64,000 nucleotides of DNA from Balanoglossus misakiensis (lineage: Eukaryota; Hemichordata). The position numbers were made by a program, and so were the translations under genes. The notes below the pieces were generated by a model. The model saw nothing but the letters and a program-made list of their open reading frames with translations, was not told the origin of the DNA and did no database searches. Positions within the stretch are counted from its first letter, which is position 1. Each line of letters opens with the position of its first letter. The stretch is from assembly GCA_040954595.2 (NCBI GenBank), contig CM082583.2, forward strand, positions 7,874,001-7,938,000. The letters run 5' to 3'. This document shows positions 34,222 through 48,200 of the stretch, piece after piece.

Positions 34222-36252
34222 TCAATCGGTGTACAAGTCTGTGTACTCCGCCGGCCCTGTTTCACACATTTTCTTCAGACGATCGTGGATCTCTTTGATT
34301 GGCAGTCTCTTGTTGGGCTGTCGTTGCCAGCAGCCGAGTATGATTTTGTACACTTCCTTCGGGCAGGCCGGAGGACAGTCAAGGAGAGTGCCATTCTTGA
34401 TGTACTCTATCACCTGGAACCAGACAAAAGAAGTGACAGAGATATGAAAGCCATGCAGGCAGACGACACACGCGGAACCGGTCAGCGCATGCTGACGTAT
34501 ATGCACTGTCCAATTATCTGCCTGGCCGTTTCAACCAAATCTGATGGCCAGCAGCAGACACACTGAGTTTGTACACTATACATTTAATAGAGATTGGTGG
34601 GCGTGTCGCGCTGATAACATTTCTTAAATCAATGAACCAAATTTGATGGAAATTCATACAGATACTCTTCTCAAAGAAATATGACTGCACTGCGATGTTT
34701 ATTCAAGTTGTACATATACGTGTAATGTCATGCGTCAATATTCGGAATAGCATACCTCGTGATTCGACAGTTCATACCAAGGCTGTTTGCCGTATTCAAA
34801 TATTTCCCACAACACAACGCCGAAGCTCCACACGTCGCTTTCTATCGTAAACTTCCGGTAAAGTACGCTCTCTGGTGGCATCCATCTCACCGGTAACATT
34901 GTTTGGCCACCAACCTATTGGAAAATCCAAATCAGGACGAACATTGAATGGAAAACTTGCAATACGTTAATCGGCTCCCGTTGCTAGTCTCAGATATTAA
35001 CTGTATGGAGAGTGGGCCAATCAGGGTCAATGACAATTCACGTATGTCAATCACTATTTTTACCTTGGGTATTATCGAACAAAATAATATTTTCTTGGAT
35101 AATATGGTTCAAGAAATATCAAGGTAAACGTATATGATTTCAAGATACAAAAAGAAAACGGATGGACCACAGTATAATTTAGCATTACAAAACGTCCGTA
35201 AATATATGCCTGAACGAGAAGACCAACCAACGTTAAACAATGAAGACATAAAAATGAAGTGGAACAATGAAAATAATCCTGTGATGGGTCAACACTTACT
35301 CTGTAGTAATCTGTGCTGTAGATATCACGTGACATGCCGAAATCGCCAATTTTGACGACCAACTTATCGCCCACAAGGCAGTTTCTTGTCGCCATGTCAC
35401 GGTGGACGAAATGCTGAGATGCCAGGTAGACCATGCCGGAAGCAATCTGGGTAGCGATGTGCAGCAGTTCCTTTGCAGTCAGCATCTTCTGAGCTGTGTA
35501 AGCCTTGCCAGTTAAGTAGAAGGCATCCGGGCCACGTGACCTGTGAGGAGTGTGAAGAAGAAACCGAGTGGTTAACGACGGCGGGGCTCGTCGGCTGATG
35601 GTCGCTTCCGAGTACATTTCCCATCCATTTAAATGAATGTGAGGGTGTCATCCACGAAAATTACGGAAGGAAGTCGCCCATTTTTAAGCGGAATAATGAC
35701 ATTTAACGTCGTTGTGACGCTGGTCTTGTTATAAAAACGAATTACAGGTGTGATCTTAAGTCGCATATTGGCAACTCAATGAAAAGTTGTCTCAGGCAGA
35801 ATATATGATAATTTTTTTCTAAATGATGAGTAGGCCCACGCAGACCGCAAAACTATAAAGATGCCTAAATATCGATTAGCTATTCATGCAATTAAACGCT
35901 TATGTTACTGTCCAGGAAAATAAGTTACTCTTTATCGACCCCCACCTCAGATAATTATTCAAATCGCCATTTTCCATGTATTCGAACACCATGAGAAACG
36001 GGTCGCCATCGACGCAAACTCCGTAAAAAGTGACGATGTTGTCGTGCTGCAGGTTGGTAAGGAGCTCAGCTTCACGTTCGAAGTCACGCCTTGCGTCGCC
36101 GATGGAGGCGTCCTTCAACGTTTTGACGGCGACCAACGTTGTTTCGTCGGCCTCGTAGAGGTTGTCACACTTGCCCAGGTACACACGACCAAAGGCGCCC
36201 TCACCCAGTTCCCGAAGGAAGTTAATGGTCTCTCTTTTGATGTGGCGTATCA
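34222..36252 (-). CDS. NTRK-like (Trk): Trk tyrosine kinase domain exons
   Basis: Four exons: 36252-35946 (glycine loop GEGAFG, VAVK with Lys597, hinge [10 protein letters not shown]), 35540-35300 (catalytic loop [11 protein letters not shown] at 722-724, activation loop DIYSTDYYR with Tyr730/734/735), 34914-34756 ([28 protein letters not shown]) and 34413-34222 (CWQRQPNKR and tail). All catalytic residues are present, so the kinase should be active. HRDMA replaces the usual HRDLA. The vertebrate C-terminal PLC-gamma docking site YLDI/YLDV is replaced by AEYTDLYTD (Tyr846, Tyr850), so PLC-gamma coupling may differ. Confidence 0.96.
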
Positions 36253-39200
36253 CTGTAGATTTGACGACAGAGAAAACATGTTACAAGATTCAGCAAAAAG
36301 GTCGAACGTAATTCAACCTAACCGCATCAAATTAAGCCTGTCAATACAGCAGTGGAGCCAGGATTGACTTGAGGGGATGAAGGCGGAAATTTTAAAATCG
36401 ATATCAGAGCAATACGGTCAAGGAGAACATGTTTCTCCGTTGTGACTTCCTGCATTTACAGTACCTAAATGCCGGGAAGGCAAATGAATGATTTCTTTCC
36501 CCTTGTTTCTCGATCAAAGTCTCAATTTCCATTTGGGCTTTGTGGGTTTCTCGGTGTTGACATCTTTATCCATCGAAAACATTTCACAGCTTCGGGGGAT
36601 TTGTCAAAACATTCGTTGAAATGCTATTAATGATTGATTTATGTCAGGAAGCTAAGGATACCTATCGAGCTCTTGTTATCATTGTGCTGAGTCTTCTTGA
36701 AGTAGTTCGGGTTCTCCACCATTTGCAGCCCGTCGCCGGGTAATGTAGTGCGCTTAGGCAACACGTCGCCGTTAGAGCTCATGGTCAGAGACACCGTGTT
36801 CAGGGGCAGGGCCGCAAACCCGTTCATCGAGGTGGGAGGTCGACGTCGCTTGCGCTGAAAGTGGCGTATACTGCAGATAATGAGGACTACCACTACCGTT
36901 GTGATCACCATGGAAACAGCAACTGCCACGTAGACCTGCAAGATGGCGGCATTTGTCATGAACATGAATCAAGTCGCGGACGAACACGAGTGATGCAAGT
37001 GTGGCTTTCCAACAGAAAAAAATAGTCACTGAACGAACGAACGAAAGCGCCACGCCAATTTTCAAGCGGCTGTTTGCATTTTTGATCGATGGAATGAGAG
37101 ACTAATGTAGTCAACGGCAGGCGCAAAACGCGTGCTAAACTCTGTGACTTGCTTTTTCCGAAAGCTGAACGTGTTTTGACGTACAGATTCTGTCGTTAAC
37201 GCAAATTTTGCAAAATCGCCGAACTGAAATACTGGCCTCTTCACATCAGACGCTTCACCGCGTTGCCCTTTTTTGTGCGTATCGCCACGAGGCAGAAATT
37301 GCGCTCAGGTGCGGGAGACTGTTCTGTGAAAAGGGCAGAGTGACCTTCGAAAATATGCGCAATTCGCATTTCATGGATCAATCTTACATGATGCACGGAC
37401 GTACAAATTGGGAAGTTTTTTTTCTCTCTCTCTCTTTCTAATGTCTCATTATAATTTGTTCAGTTCCCTTAGAAGGGAAATTGGCCAAATAACTTACAGT
37501 TGAGTTTCACTGTCTAATGGATGGTCGGCATTTGAAAAGTCCAGAAATGTTCTCGCCCAGTATAACGCCGATAATTGGTATTAAATTAAAATCGCATGCA
37601 CACCTGTTAAATCATGGCGACAGTGACGTTATCAGAGCGGTGAAAACACGTTATACTAGTAGATGCAAGTGGTATTTTAGCGTTCTGGTATGGGAATCTT
37701 TTGGTAATGTATATATGTGTACGTGAATTATTACATTTTCGGTGAAACTGTCACTCTTTCAAATGGCAGTCTGCTCGTTAAAGCAAATGCGAACTCGGAA
37801 ATGTGTTAACACGAATCAGCCCCCAAGGAAGTATGTTGCTAACGGACAAGTTTTAAAAGGTCAGAGAAGTCTCTACGAAGATTCCAGGCCATTCCCAACT
37901 GCAGCCTTTATGGGAATCGTTTTGATAACGCTTGACAATTAGGGTCTAGAGAATGTTTTCGAGAAGAACATAAATCATGCCATTTCCCCTGGAGTCGCGA
38001 GAGAATGGCGGCGGGTTCTGCGTGAAGAGGCCAGTTTATTCGTTTGTTCCAGTCACTTTTGTAAATGAATATCTAATCTGACCAGCGACTCTTCCGAACA
38101 AGTATATCTACAAGCGCTGTCTACACTCAATACTGCTTGGCATGCTTGGAAAACCGCGCACGTTTATATAGAGGCGAACAAACGTTTCTTATTCTCACAG
38201 AGCATCGAAAGTTTGCGCTTCGCCAGAGAGCAACCGCACGAAAAACAACCGAATATTATAAAAAAAAAACACGACAAAAAAGAAGAAAATGGTCCAATGG
38301 CAACAATTTTCAGAGCACTGTAATTCAAAATGTAGCTTGCTTGCACATTTGCAGCACTGACGTGTACATATAGTATAGCAGCTAGAAAGCTTTGGCGGCA
38401 GCATTGCTGTGAGCATGCTATGCGCAGGAGCGTTGCCTATCTACTATGGCGCTTTTAACTCAAATGGTGTTAGAAATGGTTACCATGGTTACATTCCCAC
38501 TCAATCGTAGCAGCAGTCTTCGCTTGAACTGCTAACCCGTTCCGTTCCGACGGCTGCCGTTATATTTGGAATCGTGGGGAGAGACACTTTTCATTATCTT
38601 TAAAATTAACACAAGGGCGTGGACTGGCACGGAACAGTATGACGTATACGCCCAAAAGTTGGCTCTTCTAAATAAATATAATTGTTGCACTACAGTATCA
38701 AAACTAGCACAGATAGTCCAACAAATGACGATATTTGTTCAACTTTCAAATTATCGAAAATTAATCGACTGCAAATTTGATTGAGGGTCTAGATTGTTTT
38801 AGTCCTATTTCCGTTGTTTTATTTTGTTTTGTCACAATTTTTTGCCATTCTTGTCTTGCAAGAATAAGAATAAGTTGACAGGCGTGTGGAAATATACAGG
38901 CTCAACCACGTACTACAGTCTACACTGTGTCCAAATTTTGGTCATACTAATACTTTCAGTGCCATTATTGATATAGATATATACGAAGGAAGTATTACGA
39001 GGGAAGATGATACGGTTACACTTATAAAAGAAGGTGAGGTAGAGGGAGCCGTCTGAACGAAACGCTGACTGTAGTATTTTTACTTACAGCCGAATCCCTT
39101 GATAAACTCGGTAACAGGACGGTAATGGAAGTCTTGTTCTCAGTATCAGATTGGGAAGTGGGAATTACTCGTGGCAAGTTAGGATCATCGACGCCCCCTA

Positions 39201-42200
39201 TAAGACGAATGGAACATGCAATAGAAAACAAATTCAACGTTGCGAAGCATGCAACACAATGAAAAGGTATGGCGTCAAACACAGCACAAGAAGCACACAT
39301 GCGCACACGACGTGGATTTGGTGTTTGCTAACGACAATTTTTGCTTTGGCAGGAAATGTCTCCACGGAGCAGGAGACGTTCCCCTACTTACACTTGATGT
39401 GTCAGGTTGATTAGTCGTGGGTATCGACGTCGACTTGGAATAAATAACTTGTGCAGAAGTTGGACTCACGGGAGGTGGTATATTGTCTGGTGGTATTGGC
39501 CCTAGAGAATAATGATTCACAGAGACAACGGAAGAGGGGAGGAATGTAGAAATAAAGGGTAAAGGATAAGAAAATAGGGTTCAGAGACGAGGGTTAGTAA
39601 TCAGAAAAGAAAAAAGAAAATCGAGAAGGAAAAAAATCCTTGAAAATCAAAGATAAAAGTACAAAAAAGTGGAACTGAAGATACGGTTCCAACATAACCG
39701 ATGATTGAATAAAGATAAATGGTTTTTAGTAAACTCCATGCCTGTTCGGTTTGAATCACCCAGATAGCATACATTACATTATGCGTAGTCAGGGTGTAAA
39801 CTCATGCATGCATCGACCATATCACGACCTTGTAGGAAAACAGAAAGGTCAGATAGGCCGAAAATGTCAATGGAAGAGAGGAAAGTGTATGATTTGAAAA
39901 GAAGAGTTGGGGACGTATTTGTCCAAACAGAGAAAGGTGGGGGTCCACGTTTAAAACGTGCATCCATGTCATGCGTATAAAATAGGTATGGACGCTGTTC
40001 AGAGAAATCACTTTTCAGAGCCAGGGAACCATAGACCGAAACATGGCGGAAGGTGACCCGACCTAAAACAAATTTGAGAGAAGTTAACCGAACTTTTACC
40101 CAAAAGCCTGCCTGACGTTCGGAAAATAGATCGTTTTCGCCAAAAGCCAATCGTGGCTAGATTATCAGCGAGAGGTCGTTTGGAAAAAGGCTGTGGGCCT
40201 AGGGAGTCAGAACACCATGCACGAGTTCTCATTTGCAGGTGAACATCCGTGCGGTATATCATGGAAATCTCCGTCACCAGTGTAAGAGAAGTGTAGAAGT
40301 GCGTGTACGCTCTTCATCAGAGTAAACCTGCTTTCTAGACGTCTTCGTGCTTAGACAAACAGACACCAAAATCATTGGAGGAAATTCACCACCGTCATCC
40401 ATACCACATGACCTTATATTACATCATGGAATTTTTGCCACTCCCTCCTCCCTCCGGCAGCCGTGTGAAAAATGAAAAATTGGTTCCGGGGAGGGTTAGA
40501 GCATCGATACACACACGTTTTGACTTCTTCAGTTCGGTATCAACCTAGCAGATTTATATAGAGGAATATGTCCCGGATGTAAGATCACGTGGGACCGTTC
40601 GACTTGCCGAGCAAGTACCCGGATTTTCAAAAATATGTCAGTAAGATACATATCAGTTTTAGTTGGGATTATGTTAAACCCAAGCACAGCCTCTTAAATC
40701 GTCATTGACTCTCATTTTCAGACATCCATAAACCAATAGAGTTCTAAAAAACAATGTTCTTGATCTGTCGTCTGCAGAATTCAAACTTCGTGTTCTAAAC
40801 TAAGGACATTTAGTGCTTACCGGGATGCGCCGAGAATTGAGCATAGACGCTGGCCACGTCACTCCCCAAGAAATTCGTCGCCACCAGTGTGTAGTTGCCG
40901 TTGTTGTATTGAGTCGGTATCTGGATGGTGAGACAACCTGTCAACTCGTGGACTTTGTCATTGGAGAGGATCTCCAGATAGGTGTGGTCGTCAGTTTGAT
41001 CGTCTCCCGGGCCGACGACCTTCAGGTTGTCAATGAGATGATCGTCTCTGTACCACGTCAGGGTGGGCAGTGGTGTGCCGGTGACATTGAACAGAAAGCA
41101 ATGGTGGAAATACTCGTGGGGTTTCCTCAATTCTAAAATCCGAGGGACACCTGTTAATGAAAGGTAAAGGGCGTGGCATTTAAATTTTTTTGCAAGGATT
41201 TGTAGAACCGTAAGTCTGGTCTGTGGACAATCAAACATGTGGTATGTTTAAAAACATGGTTCAAAGACTTGGAGCTCCTCAGCCATTAGCTGACGGCATT
41301 CGCTGAAATACAGCGCCCTCAGGAGGACAGCACAGTCGAAGACCAAAACTGCAAGTGCTTCACCGGGACAACTGCAGTTGTACTTACTGTTTATGGTGAC
41401 GTAAGTGGCGCTGGTCACTTTCCCGACAACGTTGCTGGCCGAACACTCGATGACGCCATTGTCTTCACCCCTGGAGTTGATCAATGTCAAACTCTTTCGC
41501 AACCCTTCGTTTTCGCTAGAAACGGAATAGTTGGACCTGACGTAGAACAGGTTCCAGTGCAGTTCAGGTTTGGGTTTGCCTTCTGCCTCACAGACGATCG
41601 TTGCTGTGTTTGATTCATTTATTGTCACGCTGGCCGGAACAACAGATATCGTTGGCAATTCTGGGGACAGAAAAACATTATTGTTATGTCAGTGAAGACC
41701 GCATCCATGAGATAACCCTAAAACGTCGGTTCCCATAATTTTATGTATATACTAAGATGCATCGCTGTGTGACTAGAAACAAACGTTTGCATGGCTGGCA
41801 GTAGTGCGATACTATAAAAGACAACTGCTACGGTTCAGAGAGAATTTTAGAAGGAAATTACTGACCACAGGAAGTTTGTATCGGTGCCGTAACAAGCGTA
41901 ACGTCTTCTTGCGATTGTGGCATTCTGCACAGCAAAGTGTTGTTGACCACATGGTTTTCTATCAATAATTGCAACCATTTTGTTTCACACCCACACTTCA
42001 AGTTATTGCCATCTAATTTCCTGTTGAGGGGAGAAAAATGTGGTTATTATCAGTCTGAATATGACAAAAATGCGAAGGGCGCCATTTCCATGGCTGCGGT
42101 CGAGAAATATTTTTTTTCTGAATTTCGCTGTTCTTTTCAGAGAATGTGGGTTTGCGAATGGCATCTTTCAGAAAAGGTAGGTGAATTTAAATGAGTTAGA

Positions 42201-45200
42201 CATGGACGTTGGTCAGCTCGTGTGTGATACCAGTGTCTGCAAGATATATTGAGATGTCTCCGTGGGAAACAAACACTAAAAGTTTACTGAATGTGTCTTT
42301 TTAAAGTCACGCTGTACTGTACGCTGCCTGGACTATGTGTATAATGTTACTCCTAAATCTTTATACACATATAAGCTCTTCTCCGATATACATCATTAAA
42401 AGCCCGTTTTCGTTTCAATTTCAACAGACTTCTTGCCAGTGAGACGTGAAAAAAGTGGTGGGAAAATAGAAAAGAACATATGTACACGTAGAAACTGAAA
42501 CCTCTCTGAGCCTGTGGCCGACATGTTTTCGTCGTCTGCTGCTAATCACAGGGGCGGTGTCAAGCTACGTCAGAAATGGAGTGACATGTTGGAATCGCGC
42601 CGTAAAACGTAAATGTATCTCGTTCAGAACTTCATAAATGCCGTTTATAAAGAAGAGAGCACCGGTGACATAAGTAAAATCTGACTGAGAGTTTTGTTGG
42701 ACACAGATCGGAAACGGGCAGATCAAACCACATTTGCGCACTAAATTAATGGTTTCTTCTTCCTGTTTGTAGTGGATACCATGCTCTTGACAAAACTGAA
42801 ATGCCAGTGACATAATTTTACGTGTAAATTGCCAAGTGTACATGCAACACAATGAGCCTGCGATCCGTGACAACTCATTAGCTTTCCTCTCGACCACGCG
42901 CCACTTCAAATAATACAAGTTTCATCGGAATTAACACGATCGTTATGTTGATTACAGTATATTATATTACAAGGTGTAAAAAGTTTATTACTTTTATGTG
43001 CATATTCTGTCACTTCACATATCTCTGAGTTCCATTGATAAAAGTCGACCAGACAATCGCAATCTTACGACGCGTGACGGAAAGAACCAAGGAAACCAGC
43101 ACACTTCAATTCATAGCTAAAATTCCCACAATGCTTTGAGATGAAAAGCCATGTATTAATTCGGCAACCCACGATACTAACGTTGGTGACGAAAATGAAG
43201 TTTTCAAGATACTGTCAACCCAACATACATTTTTAGAATTACTTTAACAGAACTTTCAAAGATATTCGCGAAATATTCGACGAGAATTTGTTACTATAAC
43301 TTGCCATTACTTTGTAATAGGCCAATACGGTACGGGTATGCACAACAAGAAATTTTGGCTCATCAATATAAAATATTTTTAATCATTCGCACCATAAACT
43401 TTGTGCAATCTGTAAATAGCCCATGCATGTTTTGAAAAACAGCTACGTTTATGAAGACATATACAGTTTATTATTTCCAGAATTTGATCGCGCGCCATTC
43501 GTCTCAATTTCTGGCGCATCTTTTATAAGGCTTATAGATTTCACGGAGAACTCAAAGATCTTGTCTCAGAACAATAAAAAATTCATTTTACTATTTTGCT
43601 ATTTTTGACTTGATGTTGATGGTTGGTGTGATCGGTGATCACATAGGAAGTACATCAAATTTATGACATTTTATAGAAATACATCTTGAAGAATGTCTGC
43701 ATAAGTATTATCTCGCGATCATATCGCAGTTGAAAGGATGATGGTGTTGGATTTCTTTTCCTTCGTGAAAATATGTGATAGCGAAAATGAATCCTTCCCG
43801 GGGGTCCAACCCTAGGACAAACGTTCTCATTCACTCAGTACCCACAGTCTGCACCCCCCCCCCTCGCACGGTATGCGCATGACCACTCAGTTCTCAGTTT
43901 TGCTAGTGTTGCCTACTATTGACTGCGTTGTTATGACCAAGCAAAAACAAATAGAGACGTCTCCCCGCGCTGAGTTTCTGAAGAATGTGTGACAGGTGTC
44001 TGGTCGGTTACTTTGCATGTTAGTCTAGTTCAGTATCGCTACGCAGGTTTGATTTAGATTGTCTTGGACCCCTACGTCCATAGATTTGCCAGTCAATCAA
44101 CTGGCGAGAAACTCCTCTGCAGCTGTTCAGGCGCGCTCCGCTATCTACTAAAGATTGAACCTGTAAGACAACAAAACATAAAATTCGAGCCTTGCAACCA
44201 TTCGGCATGTTTTCGGTTTCTGTTCGCGCGACAAACAACATGCCGGCCATACCGGTTAGATTTTTTGTATGTGACTAAGGTATCTGCTCTCACAAAGACA
44301 TATCCCGAACATTTCTGGGTTGATCGTCGTCACGAGTCCTGTATATAACGATACTTTAACACAATCAACGCAATTGGAAACGGCGATGTGGGATATATGT
44401 CAGTCAGAAAATCACAGTTCTAAACGTTTCTGAAAGACGCCTTGCGAAGACCCCGGTAGTCAATAAATTACTGCACGTGTGAGATATCACTTTCCACGTC
44501 TCTATCGTTCGCTGCATGCACTTCATTCTCAATCGGATATAATTTCAAAATCACACAACCGAAAAGCAGAAGTCTCGCTAACTTAATATCGGAACATAGA
44601 GACAGTTGTCAAAATTCCAATTCTTCGGCAGCGTATAGAATTTTCATTTTACAAATAAAAGTGATAACGAAGATATAATAACGTGCAAGAGATCGGCGGG
44701 TTGGAAGGTCGTGACGAGGAAGTTGTCTGTTCATTAGGAAATCACGTCAAACATTTCACGACAGCGATATTATTCAGCTCACAGTCGATTAGATTCTACA
44801 TGAATTCTACCTCTAGACGGGGTCAAGGTCAAGGCCGCCATTTTGTTTCATCCAATCTCATGCAAAGGCGGAGAATTAGCATCCCCGGTTTGATGGGATT
44901 ATTTCCGTCGTCAAATTTGTCACCTCTTCAAATCTCCGGGTCCTTTAAAATTTGATTTGCTTGCATGGCTAATTGTAGCCGGCCTTAACGATGTGAGTAA
45001 CTCGTTAATCACGCATAAAAGGCCGGGTACACTATCGGAACTGACGCTATCTGCACAAAAATGGCGGCTGAAAAACACCGTTTCGTTCGTCTTCGTTTAT
45101 ATACTTACAGAACACCGTGTAATATCTCCGTAACCGAAATTGTCGCCATTCTATTTTTTGCGCTGTTTTGGAATTTTTATCTGTCTGTATTTAATCATCT

Positions 45201-48200
45201 ATGCTGAACGATTTTTATACATTTTTTTTACTATTTTTACACTCACCAACTATTTGTTCTTCCGTGGTTCTGTTATTCTGCTGCAAATCATTTAATGACG
45301 ACACCTCTTTCAAAAAAAACTAAATGGAGAATTGATAGAAACCACACGTAAACCGTTTTTATTTTCTGGCACATTTGCGCACAGCTCAGTCAAAAAAAAT
45401 GTTAAATTCAGTGATCAAATACATCTAATATTGTCAACTTTGGGATAAACTTCACTGAATATGATTATGTTTTGTTTGTCATTTTCAGCAAAATTCACGA
45501 CGCTACATTTCATAAACTAGCTCGGTGTTCCCTGTACTTTGATACCATCCAGGAAATTATGCCTAATTTTAACGTTCCCGGTCACATATTGAACAAACTG
45601 TACATGGTTTGTAAAACGAATCTCACAGAAAGGACAACTTCCTCTTAAAATTAATATCGTCCCCTTCTGGTATCTCGTCTTTGCATCTTCACATGCCATT
45701 GTTTCCTTACACGTCAATCATTTGTCAGATATGCCCCGCCCCGTGCAAGTTCCTATCGCTGCTTTTGTCTCACGTATCAGTCTCCCAGTCTTTTAAATCC
45801 AAAGCCGTGTAGTTGTTCGAAAATCCAACGACAGTCACTGCCTACTGCAGCTTAATTCCGACCCCCCCCCCATGTCGTCACCCACAAACGACACAAAAAT
45901 CAAATTAGACAGTACAGCCGGATTAATATACCCGCCTTTTGTTATGATTATTAATAACTATACAGGAATGCATTTAATATCCATAAAGCGTCGACCAGAG
46001 AAATTACACGCATGATGAATTTTATTATGGAACTAAAACATGGATAAACATCTGAGTTAAGTTCAACACAGCGATCGTGTACGTCACAAGCTTGCGGATT
46101 TAAAGTGGCGCACACACAGCGAACACGGTTCATTCCATCGATTCAGATTAAGTTTGGAATCCGCTGGCAGTATCGCAGCAGTGGCGAGTCAGAATCGGGG
46201 AGAATGGGTCGGATAATGAGATGAATGAGATGAATCCCTTTGAATTGCTAGCTGCGGTGTGCGGATCCGGAGCGGCTACGAATAAAACTACCCACATATT
46301 GACTAGTCACAATGAAAGTAATAGGTTTCCTATCTCTCTGGAATACTCAACGGAAAACTGCCCTTTAAACAGCGCCGATGAGATCCATTTTGGCGAAACG
46401 GCAGCTGTATGCGACGTCTGACATTTAAAGAGATCGAAAAGGCCAAGGGTAATCTTTTTTTTGCGAATTTAAATAAAATCAACTCTATCAAAGTAATCTA
46501 TCCATGCACGTTTTCGCCCTTGTTCCATCTAAAATGCACGAGTGGCTGGAACGCTGACGAGACAGGAACAGGAAGTGATGGCGTTGACACAATATCGAAT
46601 ATTCGGGAATGAATATGGTCGTGGCACCAACAACACTGAGACGCCCACTGATGACAACATTACAAACGATGATAGTGACTGACAATGAAACCAATCACGA
46701 GGGAAGGCAAATGCACGTGTGACAGCTCTGACTCTGACTTGTCAGATTTAAACAAAGCATTAAAATGATTGTCCTCATGTCCTTTTTTATCTCCCCACTT
46801 GACGTCATCACTTAGTACCTGGCAATTGACTCCAAATAAATCGCGGCGCATTCTTCACTGAAAAAAAGTGTTCAGCTCAGCTGTAACGACTGCATCAAGG
46901 AACAGTTGCCACTGAAATTACCTTACGCGTCTGCATTGTGGCCAAGATGTTCCAAACCCCAAATGGTCACAATTTTGACTCTACCGAGGTAAAAGTCTTA
47001 TTGTATATGCCTCATCATTTCGTGGGTAGGTAAAGCAAAACGCAATATTCTTTTCTCAATGTGATGTCTTTTTTCGAAAGGGGTAAAAAAATCTGGAAAA
47101 CGACACGCTCTGTCAAAATTTAATTCATTCAAAAGGGAAAAAAAATGACGAGCTCGATTTAAAGAATTAGCATACGTGAAATACACCTAACATTCAGCAA
47201 GAATGTGTCAGTTTGTCACTTCGCTGTGTGGTTAAATGACAAAATAGAGCATTGTGGGCAAAAAGGTCGATGGTGTTTACTCGCGGGGGTAGCCCCGGGA
47301 GTGTACTAGCGTGAAGATGCCCAGCACACGGATGGTTTTAATGATCGAACAGCGTCTTTCACTCCATAAATGAAGATAAATGGAGCTCTGTTGAGACGCT
47401 AAATCAAATACTTTGTTAATTGACCCTCTTACTTTCCTCACGGAAATGAGGACTCGCCGAGCGCGGAAGTTCTCTTCATTGACTTCATGACTTAAGTCCC
47501 CAAGAGTGACATAGGTAGCTATACCGTTTGGGAAAAACTGCATTCCTATAATCTCTTGTAATGCCCCTGCCTAAACTCAAGTCAAGAAGTATTTTGACCC
47601 CAAAACACCAACAGCTATTTAAGCCTGATATTCTCAGAACTCTCTAACCCCTCCCCCACCCAATGATTCGAACATAAAGTAGCTACTCTAAATTTGTATA
47701 CCAATATGTAATTGGTTCACAATGGACTAAACTCCTTGCTTCATTGAATATAAAAAGTAGCCGAAATTTCATAAGATATGTCATTTAATTCACTTCTTCA
47801 CAATTGTAAACTTCTCTTCATTTAAAGGCATACCAGCACGCGCGCGTGTGTGTGTGGGGGGGGGGGGGGCGTGGTGTGGTGAACAAACAAATGATATACT
47901 CACAATTGAGTGATATTCAGGCCATCAAATGGCTCCCATCCCAATTCTTCTATGTTATTATTCTGGAAATCTCTGAAAAGGAAGCACAGAATGTCAATAT
48001 ATTCCCTGCCCCTGATGACAAAAAACAAAACATGAAAATCACAGCGGAAGATAAATCAATAATGGATGTTAAATGAAGCATGTAGAGCACTAAGCTCACA
48101 GTCACATGCCCAGGTTGACATCTGTCGCTGCTATTTCTTGGCGCAAAAAAAACCGAGGGATTAGATTTGTTTTTGATTTCACAATGTCAGGTATTCGTGA

